In this document: one piece after another, positions 1 to 8,273 of the stretch
How the letters are laid out: each line of letters starts with the position of its first letter
How positions within the stretch are numbered: position 1 is the first letter of the stretch
DNA from: Bacillota bacterium
Lineage (GTDB): Bacteria; Bacillota; Desulfitobacteriia; Desulfitobacteriales; JAJXUE01
Length of the DNA: 64,000 nt
Direction of reading: 5' to 3'
Assembly: GCA_021783135.1 (NCBI GenBank)
Contig: JAJXUE010000008.1
Coordinates: 1-64,000 of the forward strand
Program-made: the position numbers and the translations under genes
Notes under the pieces: generated by a model
Databases searched by the model: none
Seen by the model: the letters and a program-made list of their open reading frames with translations, nothing else
What the model was told of the DNA's origin: nothing

Positions 1-621
1 CAGGTCTCCGATGCCTTGGATGCACGTCCGGCAGATTGCTAGCATCTGGTCGTCAGATAACTTTTCACCCTTTTCAAATACAGCCACAACGTCACGGCCT
101 ACATACCAAGCCTCAACAGCCGTTTTACGGCAATCTTTGTAAATGTCCTTATAGGCCGAAAACACCAGTTGGCCGATATTGGCGTGATTCCTAACGAGGA
201 ACTTGCCCAGATCGGCTTCGAATTTGTGATGGTAGATACTCCACGGCCTGCCATGAAACAAATGGGGGTACGTTAGAGCATCCACACGATAATGCGTCAT
301 TTTTGCTAAGCAATAACGCACCATAGCAGCATTCTTTTCCGCTTTAAAATCATGGGCATCGGCACATAAACCTTTGAGACGTTCCAGAACGTCACCGTCT
401 GTCCATTTCAATTGCCCAGCAACCTCTTGCAGTTTGTACGAGTGGGCGTGGTGAATCTCAGCATCTTGGGTGATGTTATCTTTGTCGACCAGGTCAGGTA
501 GGTCAGCACCGGTCTTTAGATCTTCTGCCGTGAAACCATCGGCAATAAAAAAAGCCTGAAACGATTCAGGCATTTGTTCGAGGGCTAAAACTGGAGCAAG
601 TTGATGAAATTCTTTATTCAT
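1..621 (-). CDS. Zinc-dependent phospholipase C-like protein (partial, 3' end outside window)
   Basis: Open frame read from the minus strand and absent from the ORF track because it runs off the left edge; 207 codons are visible. The segment 'MTHYRVDALTYPHLFHG' followed by 'HHKFEADLGKFL' resembles the His/Asp/Glu metal-ligand pattern of the zinc-dependent phospholipase C / P1 nuclease fold (Hyx-D...P-H...H..fE), and earlier His residues (HHAHSYK, AHDFK) could add ligands. No signal peptide is seen. The start ATG overlaps the stop of the upstream gene (TAATG), so it belongs to the late operon. A role in lysis, membrane attack or a tail-associated activity is inference only. Confidence 0.6.
   Translation of the reverse strand, partial: MNKEFHQLAPVLALEQMPESFQAFFIADGFTAEDLKTGADLPDLVDKDNITQDAEIHHAHSYKLQEVAGQLKWTDGDVLERLKGLCADAHDFKAEKNAAMVRYCLAKMTHYRVDALTYPHLFHGRPWSIYHHKFEADLGKFLVRNHANIGQLVFSAYKDIYKDCRKTAVEAWYVGRDVVAVFEKGEKLSDDQMLAICRTCIQGIGDL
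547..571 (-). terminator. Intrinsic-terminator-like hairpin inside the phospholipase-like gene
   Basis: Read on the minus strand, a 7-bp stem GCCTGAA/TTCAGGC with a 4-nt loop is followed by seven T residues. It lies only about 50 nt inside the coding frame, where it encodes ordinary residues (PESFQAFF). It could attenuate the gene or be chance; the perfect stem plus T-run makes it notable. Confidence 0.45.
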
Positions 622-1052
622 TAAGCACTAACTCCCTCCAAGAGAATTGTGATCGTGCCGCTGGCTGGAGCAACGCTGCATTGTACTTGAATCGCAAATT
701 GTTGCACTGGTTCGGCAAGGGCTGGGATGTCAGCAGCCGTGATGATGCCACTCGTATTAGCGGCCAAGGTTTTGCTGCCAACGACGATCCCGTTTGTGCC
801 GTTGGAAATATAGGCCACCACGGTCACAGTAATTGCTTGATTAAGGTTGTGAACAACGTGAAGGTATTTCCTTCCGGAATAACCGGACACATCAATAGTA
901 GCAGAGCTGTGAACGGCTGTGTCGGTAATAGACAGGGCATTTTGAAACTGTACCTCGCCAACGAGCTTAGCGTTAGTGGTGGAGTACGTGCCATCACCAT
1001 TATCCCTGATTCGCATATTGAAACCGTTAAGGACAATTTGCTGGTTAGCCAA
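621..1052 (-). CDS. Phage late structural protein, unknown
   Basis: 143 residues, rich in Thr, Ser, Val and Ala with alternating beta-strand character and no membrane segment, as in small tail or capsid decoration proteins. It lies downstream of the tape measure gene and just before the phospholipase-like gene, with TAATG overlap to the latter. A good ribosome site (AAGGAGGC) precedes the ATG. I do not recognise a family. The position suggests a tail-tip or decoration component, but this is inference. Confidence 0.65.
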   Translation of the reverse strand: MANQQIVLNGFNMRIRDNGDGTYSTTNAKLVGEVQFQNALSITDTAVHSSATIDVSGYSGRKYLHVVHNLNQAITVTVVAYISNGTNGIVVGSKTLAANTSGIITAADIPALAEPVQQFAIQVQCSVAPASGTITILLEGVSA

Positions 1053-1103
1053 AGGTGTGTGCCTCCTTTAATACGGTGAACATGCTTTTTGCAACAGGAA
1101 AGA

Positions 1104-1129
1104 AGCCCTGCCAATCGATTGGGAGGGCT
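1104..1129. terminator. 26-nt inverted repeat upstream of structural gene
   Basis: AGCCCTgCCAAT/ATTGGgAGGGCT is a near-perfect palindrome. On the minus strand it is followed by TCTTTCC, a weak U-rich tract, so it may be an imperfect leftward terminator between the tape measure gene and the distal structural gene, or a boundary of the inserted plus-strand gene. Confidence 0.4.
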
Positions 1130-1191
1130 AAATGAAGGAAATCATGTTAAATTGTAGAAACTTAGTTTCGAAGAGAAAGGAGAGATAGAGT

Positions 1192-1464
1192 ATGAATTTT
1201 GGGGGTAACGTACCACCGACCTTTGGAGGAGCACCAATGGGCATAGGCTTTAAACCAGTACTGGGTTTACTGGGTGTAGGACTGCCCATACTACTGCTGT
1301 CGATTGCACTCTTTTTCCTGATGAGTGGCATCCTAATGTGGTTGTGGAATATTACTATTACTCGGATCTTTAATATTAGGGAGATTACCTATTGGGAAGC
1401 ATTCCGCCTATTGATCATAGCGGGAATCCTACTTGGGAAGTTCGGGTTTAACATGAACTTATGA
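1192..1464 (+). CDS. Small membrane protein, moron-like, opposite strand to late operon
   Basis: 90 residues with a clear ribosome site (GAAAGGAGAGAT) before ATG. The N-terminal 20 residues are Gly/Pro-rich (GGNVPPTFGGAPMG). One long hydrophobic segment lies at about residues 22-52 and another near 70-83 (LLIIAGILLG). The pattern LWN...ITYWEAFRLLIIAGILLG recalls small inner-membrane proteins common in many bacteria, but I cannot name the family. It is the only rightward gene within the leftward late block and has its own terminator, the classic layout of a moron gene expressed from the prophage. A holin role is possible but unsupported. Confidence 0.7.
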   Translation: MNFGGNVPPTFGGAPMGIGFKPVLGLLGVGLPILLLSIALFFLMSGILMWLWNITITRIFNIREITYWEAFRLLIIAGILLGKFGFNMNL

Positions 1465-1472
1465 TAATGACG

Positions 1473-1507
1473 ATGGCCCTCAGGCTTGAAACTGGGGGCC
1501 ATTTTTT
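1473..1507 (+). terminator. Intrinsic terminator of the moron-like gene
   Basis: TGGCCC(t)CAG / CTG(g)GGGCCA stem followed by TTTTTT, directly after the 90-residue gene. It protects the antisense side of the late operon from readthrough. Confidence 0.8.
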
Positions 1508-1531
1508 GAGGACATAGGGCAAGTCACTCTA

Positions 1532-4033
1532 TTAGCTGGAAACTACATTCATTTGAAGTCGAATCCTACGAGCAATGTCATCGGCCAGGTCTTTGTCGTT
1601 CTTGCCACGACCATTAATTTGGATTGTAATGTTGTTAACCTGATTCTTACCTTTACCTCCTGTGGCACCTTGAGTCAGCTTGTCCAGATTGAGAATGTCC
1701 GACAGCTTGTTAAGTGGCAATACAGCTTCTGAACCGGACTCGCCAACACCAATCGTTTGCGGACTGTTGAAGATACCGCCTTTGGCGTACCAATCAACGC
1801 CTACTTTCGGCATAGATGGCGGGTTCAAACTAAAGCTGCCACTAATTTTTAAGTGGGGTAATTTGATCGCATTCATCAGCGATTTGATACCATTAGCAAA
1901 ATTGGTCATTAGATTTTTGCCCGCATTAAACAAGTCATCCGCACTACTACCGAAGATGCCGAGAATGTCATTGATGACGTTTGTAACGGCAGTTTTCAAA
2001 TCAGTCCAAATAGCACCCCAGTTGCCATGCAGAATATCACCAAATACTTTAAAGATTCCTTGGATGATAGCAAGTTGAGCACTAATATAACCGCTAATAA
2101 CTTCCCAGATGGCGTTCCCCACAGTTTTAATGCCATTCCAGAAACTATTCCACTCACTGCTTAAACTGGACTTGAAACTATGCCAAGATGTATTAATCCC
2201 TGCCCAAAAGTCATCCCACGTTTTAGAGATGCCTTTGCAAAGGTTGACGATGTCCTGCCACAAACCCTTAAAGCAACCAACGACAGCAAGGATAACAGCG
2301 TTAACGCCGTCTCGGAACGTTTGGGAGTGTTGGTACAACTCATAAAGTGCTACTCCCAGCAGTACTAGACCGGCGATGATGAGAATAATTGGGTTAGCCA
2401 TAAGGAACTCAGTGAACACGCTAAAGGCTTTACCGATGCCACTAATTCCCTTGACTACGATACCGCCTACAGTTTTAAAAGCACCACCGACTTGAGTAAT
2501 TGCACCGCTGATTTTTGACATGCTCTTGAAACCTTCCGCTAAGTTGCCAATATTCTTTAACGCTACACCCATCATTTGCAGGGAAGAAATAAAGGAAGCA
2601 AGCTTACCGATAACAAGCGTGGCAATGCCACCAATCGCTGCGACACGGACTATTAAGGTCTTCGTACTTGGACTTAGCTTATTGAACCAGGCGAGTAGGC
2701 CGGAAGCAGAAGTCATTAATTGTGAGGCGACAGGAATTAGGCCCACGCCAATTTGAGTTTTCAAATTATCGTACTGGTTGCTTAATTTCTGGGCTTGCCC
2801 AGCAGCATTATCCATTTTGCCATTTGCTAAATCCTGTGCTTCACCGTGTTTGGTAATCTGAGCACTCAAGTTCTTAACATCAGTAGAACTGGCATCTACG
2901 ATGGCATTCATACCCGAAAGGGCATACTGACCAAAGATAGTTTTTAACGCTGCTTCCTTTTGAGCGATAGAAAGACCTTTTAACTTGTCAGACAAAATAG
3001 CTTGAATCTCGCCAAAACTTTTGATCTTGCCAGTGGATTGGTCGAACAAAAGACTGTTCTTACCGACCCCAATACCTAAGGTATTCAGTTCCTTAGAAGC
3101 AGCAGCGGTAGGGGCGGTGAGGTTGGTTAACATACGTCTTAAAGTTGTACCTGCTTGGTTAGCCTTGATGCCGTGCTCACCTAACAAAGCAACTGCGGTG
3201 GACACGTCAGTGATGCTCATTCCCATTGCAGAGGCTTGCGGACCGACATATTTAAGTGCTCCTAGGAAGTCGGTCATCGACATCCGGGCATTATGCATAG
3301 CACCTGAGATTGCGTCGGCAACACCGCCCATCTGGTCCTTGACGTTACTGCCAAACTCGTCTTTAAGTTCGCCACCCATTTCATGGATGATGTCGCTGAC
3401 AGTATTTGTTGTAGAACTTAGGTTAGAGTCAGTTGCTTTGGCAAGGTCTTGGATGCTGTTCATAGCACCGCCCATGATGTCTTTGTAGTTGATACCCTGG
3501 CGTGCCAGGACGTACATGCCTTCAGAAAGTTGGTTGGAAGTAAAGTAGCCTTTGTTGGATAAATCCATCGCTTTCTGACCGAGGGCTTCGATTTGCTGCC
3601 CAGAAAGTTTAGCACCGTTAGTGATTTGCGAGTTTAACGTAACCCCAATTTTCTTGACGGTTTGATCGAAGGTCATACCCTGTCCGGTTGCACCTTCGAA
3701 GAAGCTTGTCGCAGCCATACCGGCATTGGTGAAACGAGCACCGATATCCTGCAGGGCGGCAATACCGGCCATGTGCGTGAACTCATCACTTAGACCTCTG
3801 GCTGCACCGGTGCTCGCCTCGGCGACATTTCCAACTTCAGCAATTGCCTCAGACGCACCACGCGTATTGGCCTCAGCACTGATATTACTGATGGTTTCAC
3901 CGAGCGTCCTAGCTTCGGTGTTAGCAGAGCTAAATGCAGACATTATATTACGAGCCAACGCTTCAAAAATGGGGGAAGCCTTGTCATTAGCAGTAATGAC
4001 TAAGCCTAATTGTGCATTAACATTAGCTGCCAA
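1532..4033 (-). CDS. Phage tail tape measure protein (TP901-type)
   Basis: 833 residues, the longest gene of the late block. It sets tail length in siphoviruses and is threaded into the tail tube. The N-terminal half is Ala/Gly-rich with the TP901 core ('GMSITDVSTAVALLGEHGIKAN'-type region near residues 265-300). The middle holds hydrophobic stretches (LMANPIILIIAGLVLLGVALY near 555-575) followed by Trp-rich amphipathic segments. The C-terminus has 'GVGESGSEAVLPLNKL', commonly seen in this family. The ribosome site AGGAGG precedes ATG. It follows the frameshifted chaperone gene, the conserved order in long-tailed phages. Confidence 0.95.
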   Translation of the reverse strand: MAANVNAQLGLVITANDKASPIFEALARNIMSAFSSANTEARTLGETISNISAEANTRGASEAIAEVGNVAEASTGAARGLSDEFTHMAGIAALQDIGARFTNAGMAATSFFEGATGQGMTFDQTVKKIGVTLNSQITNGAKLSGQQIEALGQKAMDLSNKGYFTSNQLSEGMYVLARQGINYKDIMGGAMNSIQDLAKATDSNLSSTTNTVSDIIHEMGGELKDEFGSNVKDQMGGVADAISGAMHNARMSMTDFLGALKYVGPQASAMGMSITDVSTAVALLGEHGIKANQAGTTLRRMLTNLTAPTAAASKELNTLGIGVGKNSLLFDQSTGKIKSFGEIQAILSDKLKGLSIAQKEAALKTIFGQYALSGMNAIVDASSTDVKNLSAQITKHGEAQDLANGKMDNAAGQAQKLSNQYDNLKTQIGVGLIPVASQLMTSASGLLAWFNKLSPSTKTLIVRVAAIGGIATLVIGKLASFISSLQMMGVALKNIGNLAEGFKSMSKISGAITQVGGAFKTVGGIVVKGISGIGKAFSVFTEFLMANPIILIIAGLVLLGVALYELYQHSQTFRDGVNAVILAVVGCFKGLWQDIVNLCKGISKTWDDFWAGINTSWHSFKSSLSSEWNSFWNGIKTVGNAIWEVISGYISAQLAIIQGIFKVFGDILHGNWGAIWTDLKTAVTNVINDILGIFGSSADDLFNAGKNLMTNFANGIKSLMNAIKLPHLKISGSFSLNPPSMPKVGVDWYAKGGIFNSPQTIGVGESGSEAVLPLNKLSDILNLDKLTQGATGGKGKNQVNNITIQINGRGKNDKDLADDIARRIRLQMNVVSS

Positions 4034-4052
4034 TTGGATTTACCTCCTGCCC

Positions 4053-4250
4053 CTAGGTGTCCGTTTCCTTTAACTTCCGTGCGACTCCCTCACGCTGGAG
4101 AAACAAAAAAGCCAACTCGACCTTTTCGGACGGTTGGTTCTCTAGCTCCGTATATGTCCAACCCATTTCCCGGATCAAACAAAACTCGGCGTATTCCAGT
4201 GGCACTTTTTCGGTGTACCCACGCAGAGCGGAGTCAACACGGTTTATGAG
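4053..4250 (-). CDS. -1 frameshift extension of the tail assembly chaperone
   Basis: In the -1 frame relative to the upstream chaperone, 65 codons remain open after the slippery heptamer and end at TAG just before the tape measure ribosome site. The peptide begins LINRVDSALRGYTEKV and contains 'CLIREMGWTYTELENQP', the EMGW..Y.EL..QP signature typical of the long chaperone forms (gpGT analogues). It has no start codon or ribosome site of its own, supporting expression by frameshifting as a roughly 172-residue fusion. Confidence 0.88.
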   Translation of the reverse strand, partial: LINRVDSALRGYTEKVPLEYAEFCLIREMGWTYTELENQPSEKVELAFLFLQREGVARKLKETDT

Positions 4251-4570
4251 TTTTTTCTGTCTGCTTTGGCACCTTTGAGTTCAGCGAATTTCTCAGCTAC
4301 CTTCTCAACAACAACACCGGGAACTTCCTTCACGTTGTCAACGGTAAGAGGAAAAACAAAAGGAACGCCATCTTCGTTGAGGACGTTCCCGTTCTTTACC
4401 AGGGAGATGGCTACATATTCAGCCACGTTCATATGGGCATCCATATCGTTGGCATCAGAGCTTAAGAGCGTGGTAATCTCCTTTTGCACCCCCCACGGTA
4501 GGTAGCGAGGGTCGCGAATCTCGACAAACTGGTTTTCACCAAGTTCAGGTAGCTCAACGCGAATAGCCAT
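4244..4570 (-). CDS. Tail assembly chaperone, short form
   Basis: 108-residue acidic/mixed protein ending KGAKADRKNS, located between the tail tube and tape measure genes. In long-tailed phages this position encodes the chaperone that coats the tape measure before tube polymerisation, made in short and frameshifted long forms. The slippery A AAA AAC at its end and the open -1 extension support the call. The sequence itself is not diagnostic. Confidence 0.88.
   Translation of the reverse strand: MAIRVELPELGENQFVEIRDPRYLPWGVQKEITTLLSSDANDMDAHMNVAEYVAISLVKNGNVLNEDGVPFVFPLTVDNVKEVPGVVVEKVAEKFAELKGAKADRKNS
4250..4256 (-). promoter_or_regulatory. Programmed -1 ribosomal frameshift slippery site A AAA AAC
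   Basis: On the minus strand the heptamer A-AAA-AAC sits in the correct phase (AGA AAA AAC TCA TAA), two codons before the zero-frame stop. It fits the X-XXY-YYZ rule, and the -1 frame downstream is open and conserved in type. Confidence 0.9.
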
Positions 4571-4599
4571 AATGATTTAAACCTCCGTATATTTGCGAA

Positions 4600-5514
4600 T
4601 TAATAACTGGCAACGCTATTTTTCAAAGAGATGGTGGCAATACCAGCGTCTGTGACGTTATATACAGTCGAGAATTCAAGATCAACGCGAACGAACTCTT
4701 GCGATGTGTCGATTGTAGCTTTGTCAATGTGAGCAGCACTGAATGAAAATTCCAGTGAATGGTTGGCATCTTGGCTTAGAATAAAATCAAGGGTTTGTAA
4801 ACCGCTGCCGAGCAGAGCTAACTCAGCTTCGTCCTCGACATCAAACGTAAATTTACCCGTCATATCGATGCGACCACTGGAAAATTTATTGGGCGATTGG
4901 GAATTGTTTGCACCGTAGAGCAGCTTCACTTCACGCTTGATATCAATTTCCCCGCCCACCATGTTGGTATTGGAAGCTCCCCCAATCTTCAGCGAGGAAC
5001 CCCAACCCATGAAGGCATTTATTGGGGAGAAGGAGGGAGTCGTGGTCGCAACCGGAGCACCTTTGATGCCATCAAACTTACCAGTGGCGGTGACAACACT
5101 TTCCGTATCAAACTTCAGGCTTAGTTCACTTAACACAGAACCGGCGTAAGCATGTTCGGCAATACCGTTGAAGTAGGAAAGGGTCAGGGAAGGGGCCAGG
5201 GCGTTTACGACTTGAAACTTGTGAACATATGGGGCTGAACCGGTGACAACGTCTTGACCCATGATTGCTTTTAGCAAGTACCCGATGGCATCCGGGTAGC
5301 AATCGAACTCCACATCGAACGTGCTGGAAGTCACACCGTCATACACGGCGAAGGTCTTGGATAGATTAGCACGTCTACCCTCATCTGCAATTTTCTTAAT
5401 CTCGTCCTGGGGTTTAGCAGAACTAACAGGCAGCCAAAAGCTAGGAACAACAGCGGTTCCATACGCAGTTTCGTAGGCTAGTCCAAGGTGTTGTAAGGCA
5501 GATAGTTTGGACAT
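4600..5514 (-). CDS. Phage tail tube (major tail) protein
   Basis: 304 residues, soluble, beta-rich. It opens 'LSALQHLGLAYETAYGTAV', the common N-terminus of siphovirus/myovirus tail tube proteins that accept a prebuilt tube ring, followed by 'RRANLSKTFAVYDGVTSSTFDVEF'. It is positioned directly upstream of the chaperone and tape measure genes. Its length is within the range for major tail proteins that carry an extra C-terminal domain. No sheath gene is visible, so the tail is probably non-contractile. Start overlaps the stop of the small upstream gene (TAATG). Confidence 0.85.
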   Translation of the reverse strand: MSKLSALQHLGLAYETAYGTAVVPSFWLPVSSAKPQDEIKKIADEGRRANLSKTFAVYDGVTSSTFDVEFDCYPDAIGYLLKAIMGQDVVTGSAPYVHKFQVVNALAPSLTLSYFNGIAEHAYAGSVLSELSLKFDTESVVTATGKFDGIKGAPVATTTPSFSPINAFMGWGSSLKIGGASNTNMVGGEIDIKREVKLLYGANNSQSPNKFSSGRIDMTGKFTFDVEDEAELALLGSGLQTLDFILSQDANHSLEFSFSAAHIDKATIDTSQEFVRVDLEFSTVYNVTDAGIATISLKNSVASY

Positions 5515-5672
5515 TAGTTTTTATCCCCTTTCTTGATCTGCTTGTTGCCAACTAAAATAAAATGGATATTCGCGAAATCATCGGGAACATCCACTTCGTC
5601 ACCTTTATTTACTTTAATGCCGAGTGTTGGCAGGATCTTTTCCTCTTCACCTTCGTAGCGAACCTTCTTCAA
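5514..5672 (-). CDS. Small phage protein upstream of tail tube gene
   Basis: 52 residues, too short for the ORF track. It uses a TTG start preceded by a perfect AGGAGGT site at 7-nt spacing. The highly charged peptide (KKVRYEGEEEKILPTLGIK...) ends with a stop overlapping the tail tube ATG, implying translational coupling. No family recognised; similar small genes often precede tail tube genes. Confidence 0.75.
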   Translation of the reverse strand: MKKVRYEGEEEKILPTLGIKVNKGDEVDVPDDFANIHFILVGNKQIKKGDKN

Positions 5673-5683
5673 ATTAAGACCTC

Positions 5684-6130
5684 CTAAGCCCCTGATATTG
5701 TAACGGTAATATCAAACTTCTTCAGCCCGACCCGAAATATATTTTGACCTTCCACCATCTGGGGAGCAGCGATGTGAGTTTCCAAGTTTTTAATCGCAGA
5801 ACCATCAACAACACCGGCTAGGTTGAAGGCTTGCCTTAATTTAGTGTCGATAGCATCGAGGATACCATCAAAAATAGCTTCGCCAACCTCTGTTTGCGGA
5901 TTAACGTCAATCATGATTACTTCTAACAAGCCAGTAAGCTCAATTCGACGCTTGCCATTTGGGGCAGGGCCGGTTAATTGGGCTTCTTTTACGTCGGGCA
6001 GGTAAATTGTAATCACCGGCGTTTGTGAGTTCGGAGTTAATCTCTGCCTCGCGGTGAAAATAGCCTTTACGTTTGGAACACCTTGGAGGGCCGTTTGCAG
6101 GGCATTCTTTACTTGCTGTCTGGTCATCAT
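5684..6130 (-). CDS. Tail terminator/completion-type protein (by position)
   Basis: 148 residues, no membrane segments, alternating beta/alpha content ('TPVITIYLPDVKEAQLTG'). Gene order capsid-connector-gp10-like-this gene-tail tube matches the slot of the tail terminator in HK97-like phages. It overlaps the preceding gene by four bases (ATGA). Family assignment is positional; the sequence alone is not diagnostic. Confidence 0.6.
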   Translation of the reverse strand: MMTRQQVKNALQTALQGVPNVKAIFTARQRLTPNSQTPVITIYLPDVKEAQLTGPAPNGKRRIELTGLLEVIMIDVNPQTEVGEAIFDGILDAIDTKLRQAFNLAGVVDGSAIKNLETHIAAPQMVEGQNIFRVGLKKFDITVTISGA

Positions 6131-6648
6131 AACATCACCAACTCCTGTAGATACTGTTCCAAATATGTGTCACAGAATGTGTTCAAGTTATCCGCTAACC
6201 ATTGGGCGGTCTTTGCCGAGAAGTGGGTCGGAGCATCCGGGGTGGTGTGACCCATACCGTGAATCGTACTGCTCCAGGTAACTTGTGAATAATCCCCACC
6301 GGCACTACGCAACCCAACAGGGAATGCTCTACCGCTGCTGCGTCGGATGCCTACATTGGCAGGGAAGTTGCCGATATCCATATAGTTGCCATACCAAAGT
6401 CCGCCAAAGGTAACTCTAAAACTTCGTGACCCTACACTGGTGCTATAGGCTAAGCTGTTCGCCAACGCTTCATTACCTTGGTAATAGGCGGATACGTGGG
6501 TCATTGGCTTGATGTGCTCAACTGCTTCTTGACCTAGGCGGTTGGATAGTGCTTGAGCAAAGGTTTGCCAATAAGGTTTGGGGTCGGAAAAGTGCTGCAC
6601 GATCTCATTAGCCTGGGGCGAGAGTGAGATAACCACGGAGGTTGACAT
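6127..6648 (-). CDS. HK97 gp10-like head-tail protein (by position)
   Basis: 173 residues. It has the layout often seen in gp10/minor tail proteins: an N-terminal helical part, then 'FGGLWYGNYMDIGNFPANVG' resembling the 'Y..ve.Gt' loop of that family, and a C-terminal helix. It sits between the large connector-like gene and the tail terminator-like gene, overlapping each by one to four bases. Function in head-tail joining or tail completion is inferred from order. Confidence 0.6.
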   Translation of the reverse strand: MSTSVVISLSPQANEIVQHFSDPKPYWQTFAQALSNRLGQEAVEHIKPMTHVSAYYQGNEALANSLAYSTSVGSRSFRVTFGGLWYGNYMDIGNFPANVGIRRSSGRAFPVGLRSAGGDYSQVTWSSTIHGMGHTTPDAPTHFSAKTAQWLADNLNTFCDTYLEQYLQELVML

Positions 6649-7520
6649 TAGCTAACCACGCCCCGAATGAACGGTCGGAGCATTTCCTTGGCGGTATCAA
6701 TATCCGAGGCATCCTTATAACGACTAATACCTTGCATCGAGGACTCATTCATGGTGATTGATAGAGCACCGCGTTCTTTAATTAGGTAGGCAGCCAACAT
6801 GACACATGCTTGCTTAACGTGGGCTGGGAGGTTGCTAATCGGAATGTTAGCAGCATGATCAAATAAGGTGGGGGTAGATAAAGTGACAACATTACCGGCA
6901 ACGGATTGCACCGTTATTTCTTCGGTAAACTCGTTATCATAGATGGTTAAAAGCTGTCCTTGGGTCAGGCCAACCGGATTAATCACATCGATTGTGCCAG
7001 AGCCAGCAGGGGAGGGGTCCTTGGTTAAGGTGTTTGGGTAGCCGTTAATATAGGTGTATTGTATTGTCAAAGGAATCCTCTGGAGGTCACGGATACGGTA
7101 AGGTGAAAAGTAGGAGAAGGTTGGAAACTGCAATGCCAGAGCCGAGGAAATCGAGAACGTGTTTAAGTTGTAAATCACGAAATATCTGTCCAACGTTTGG
7201 ATGTATTCAAGCGGCAGGTCAATCCACGGTCCTGCCGGAGAAATGCGATATTGAGGCGTGCTCAAAGATAAAATAGGCATCATATCAGGATGAACTCGAA
7301 TCAGACCACTGTTGTTCATGGTGACTTCCTTGGTTTCCGTGTTCTGCGTTGCTTCCAACGTTTTTTGCTTACATATCTCGTCAATCCACGCACTGGCACG
7401 TCTGATGATGTTGAACAATTCTGCATCGCTTTGAGCTTGCGTGCCTCCGGGAATGATATTGCTACAGTCGATCCCTGTGGGTGCGTTTTTGAACTCTTGC
7501 ACTGTCAAATACATGGACAT
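6648..7520 (-). CDS. Head-tail connector (adaptor)-like protein
   Basis: 290 residues. The N-terminus ('MYLTVQEFKNAP...DAELFNIIRRASAWIDEICKQ') looks like the helical adaptor fold of gp6-type connectors, while the C-terminal region ('VKQACVMLAAYLIKERGA') continues the same helical theme. A central beta-rich insert ('EEITVQSVAGNVVTLSTP') makes it longer than classic adaptors of about 100 residues. Late operon position supports a role at the portal-tail interface. Confidence 0.6.
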   Translation of the reverse strand: MSMYLTVQEFKNAPTGIDCSNIIPGGTQAQSDAELFNIIRRASAWIDEICKQKTLEATQNTETKEVTMNNSGLIRVHPDMMPILSLSTPQYRISPAGPWIDLPLEYIQTLDRYFVIYNLNTFSISSALALQFPTFSYFSPYRIRDLQRIPLTIQYTYINGYPNTLTKDPSPAGSGTIDVINPVGLTQGQLLTIYDNEFTEEITVQSVAGNVVTLSTPTLFDHAANIPISNLPAHVKQACVMLAAYLIKERGALSITMNESSMQGISRYKDASDIDTAKEMLRPFIRGVVS

Positions 7521-7537
7521 TTATGGTAGCCACCTCC

Positions 7538-7990
7538 TCACCGCTTTTTGTACTTGTTGATGGTCAACAATGTAGCGTGACTCAAAGGAACGTTCCAACT
7601 ATTAGCCTTGTCATTGTGCATGAGGTCTGAAATCTCTTGAACTGCACTTGCGATAGCGTCAGGGATTTCTTCCGCACCGGCGTAGTATTGCACCCGAACT
7701 TGGGCGTAGGGGATTTGAAAGATTGAAGGAGGTATATCCAAAACTCTGCCCATGCAGCAGATATGTTGGGTGGGAATATCAGTCCATTGTTCAAGCTTCA
7801 TTGCCGGGTATTGCAAGTAGCCTTCAGCTTTGACAACCTCAATGGGTTCAAACCGGAGACGAATCTGATTACCGGTTGATTTGCTAAAGGTGTGAACTTC
7901 AGTGTAGAGAGCTTTAGCAAAGGGGTAGCCAATGAGGCGTTCGAATAAAGACTCTGCTTCGGGATGAGCGTTGCTGATGTAACGACCCAT
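7538..7990 (-). CDS. Phage head/connector-region protein, unknown
   Basis: 150 residues, soluble. It ends 'LLTINKYKKR' and contains a helical stretch 'IASAVQEISDLMHNDK', reminiscent of connector proteins. Its start overlaps the stop of the 73-residue gene (TAATG). I do not recognise a specific family; its location between capsid and connector suggests a head-tail joining role. Confidence 0.55.
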   Translation of the reverse strand: MGRYISNAHPEAESLFERLIGYPFAKALYTEVHTFSKSTGNQIRLRFEPIEVVKAEGYLQYPAMKLEQWTDIPTQHICCMGRVLDIPPSIFQIPYAQVRVQYYAGAEEIPDAIASAVQEISDLMHNDKANSWNVPLSHATLLTINKYKKR

Positions 7991-8211
7991 TACTTAATCA
8001 AACCGAGTTTCTTTAATTCCTTGGCAATTTCGTTGTCCACTTCCGCCACGCCGTTTTGGAACTTAACAACAACGCTGCCTGTGAAAACGGTATGAAGGCC
8101 ATGTTCAACTTGCTTCAATTCAACTTTAATTTTAGCGTCAAGCCTGTTAGTTTCAGCCCGTACCTCGGCTGCAACTTTTTCAGCGTCCTTTTTTATAGCC
8201 ACAGATTGCAA
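7990..8211 (-). CDS. Small charged phage protein downstream of capsid
   Basis: 73 residues, strongly charged with a likely coiled coil ('KKDAEKVAAEVRAETNRLDAKIKVELKQVE'), ending 'EIAKELKKLGLIK'. A GGGAGG site precedes the ATG. Such short genes after the major capsid gene may encode decoration or assembly factors; here no family is recognised. Confidence 0.6.
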   Translation of the reverse strand: MQSVAIKKDAEKVAAEVRAETNRLDAKIKVELKQVEHGLHTVFTGSVVVKFQNGVAEVDNEIAKELKKLGLIK

Positions 8212-8232
8212 CCTCCCTTAATTGAAAGTGCA

Positions 8233-8258
8233 GGAGCGTACCCCGCAAGATACGCTCC
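8233..8258. other. Hairpin after the capsid gene
   Basis: GGAGCGTA/TACGCTCC forms an 8-bp perfect stem with a 10-nt loop, just downstream of the capsid stop. No T-run follows in either direction. It may stabilise capsid mRNA or act as an RNA-processing boundary. Confidence 0.5.
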
Positions 8259-8273
8259 ATACATAAACTTAGA

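Noticed and set aside
3021-3488. 155-residue rightward ORF antisense to the tape measure gene
   Set aside because: Shadow frame of a clear tail tape measure gene; no ribosome site or family resemblance.
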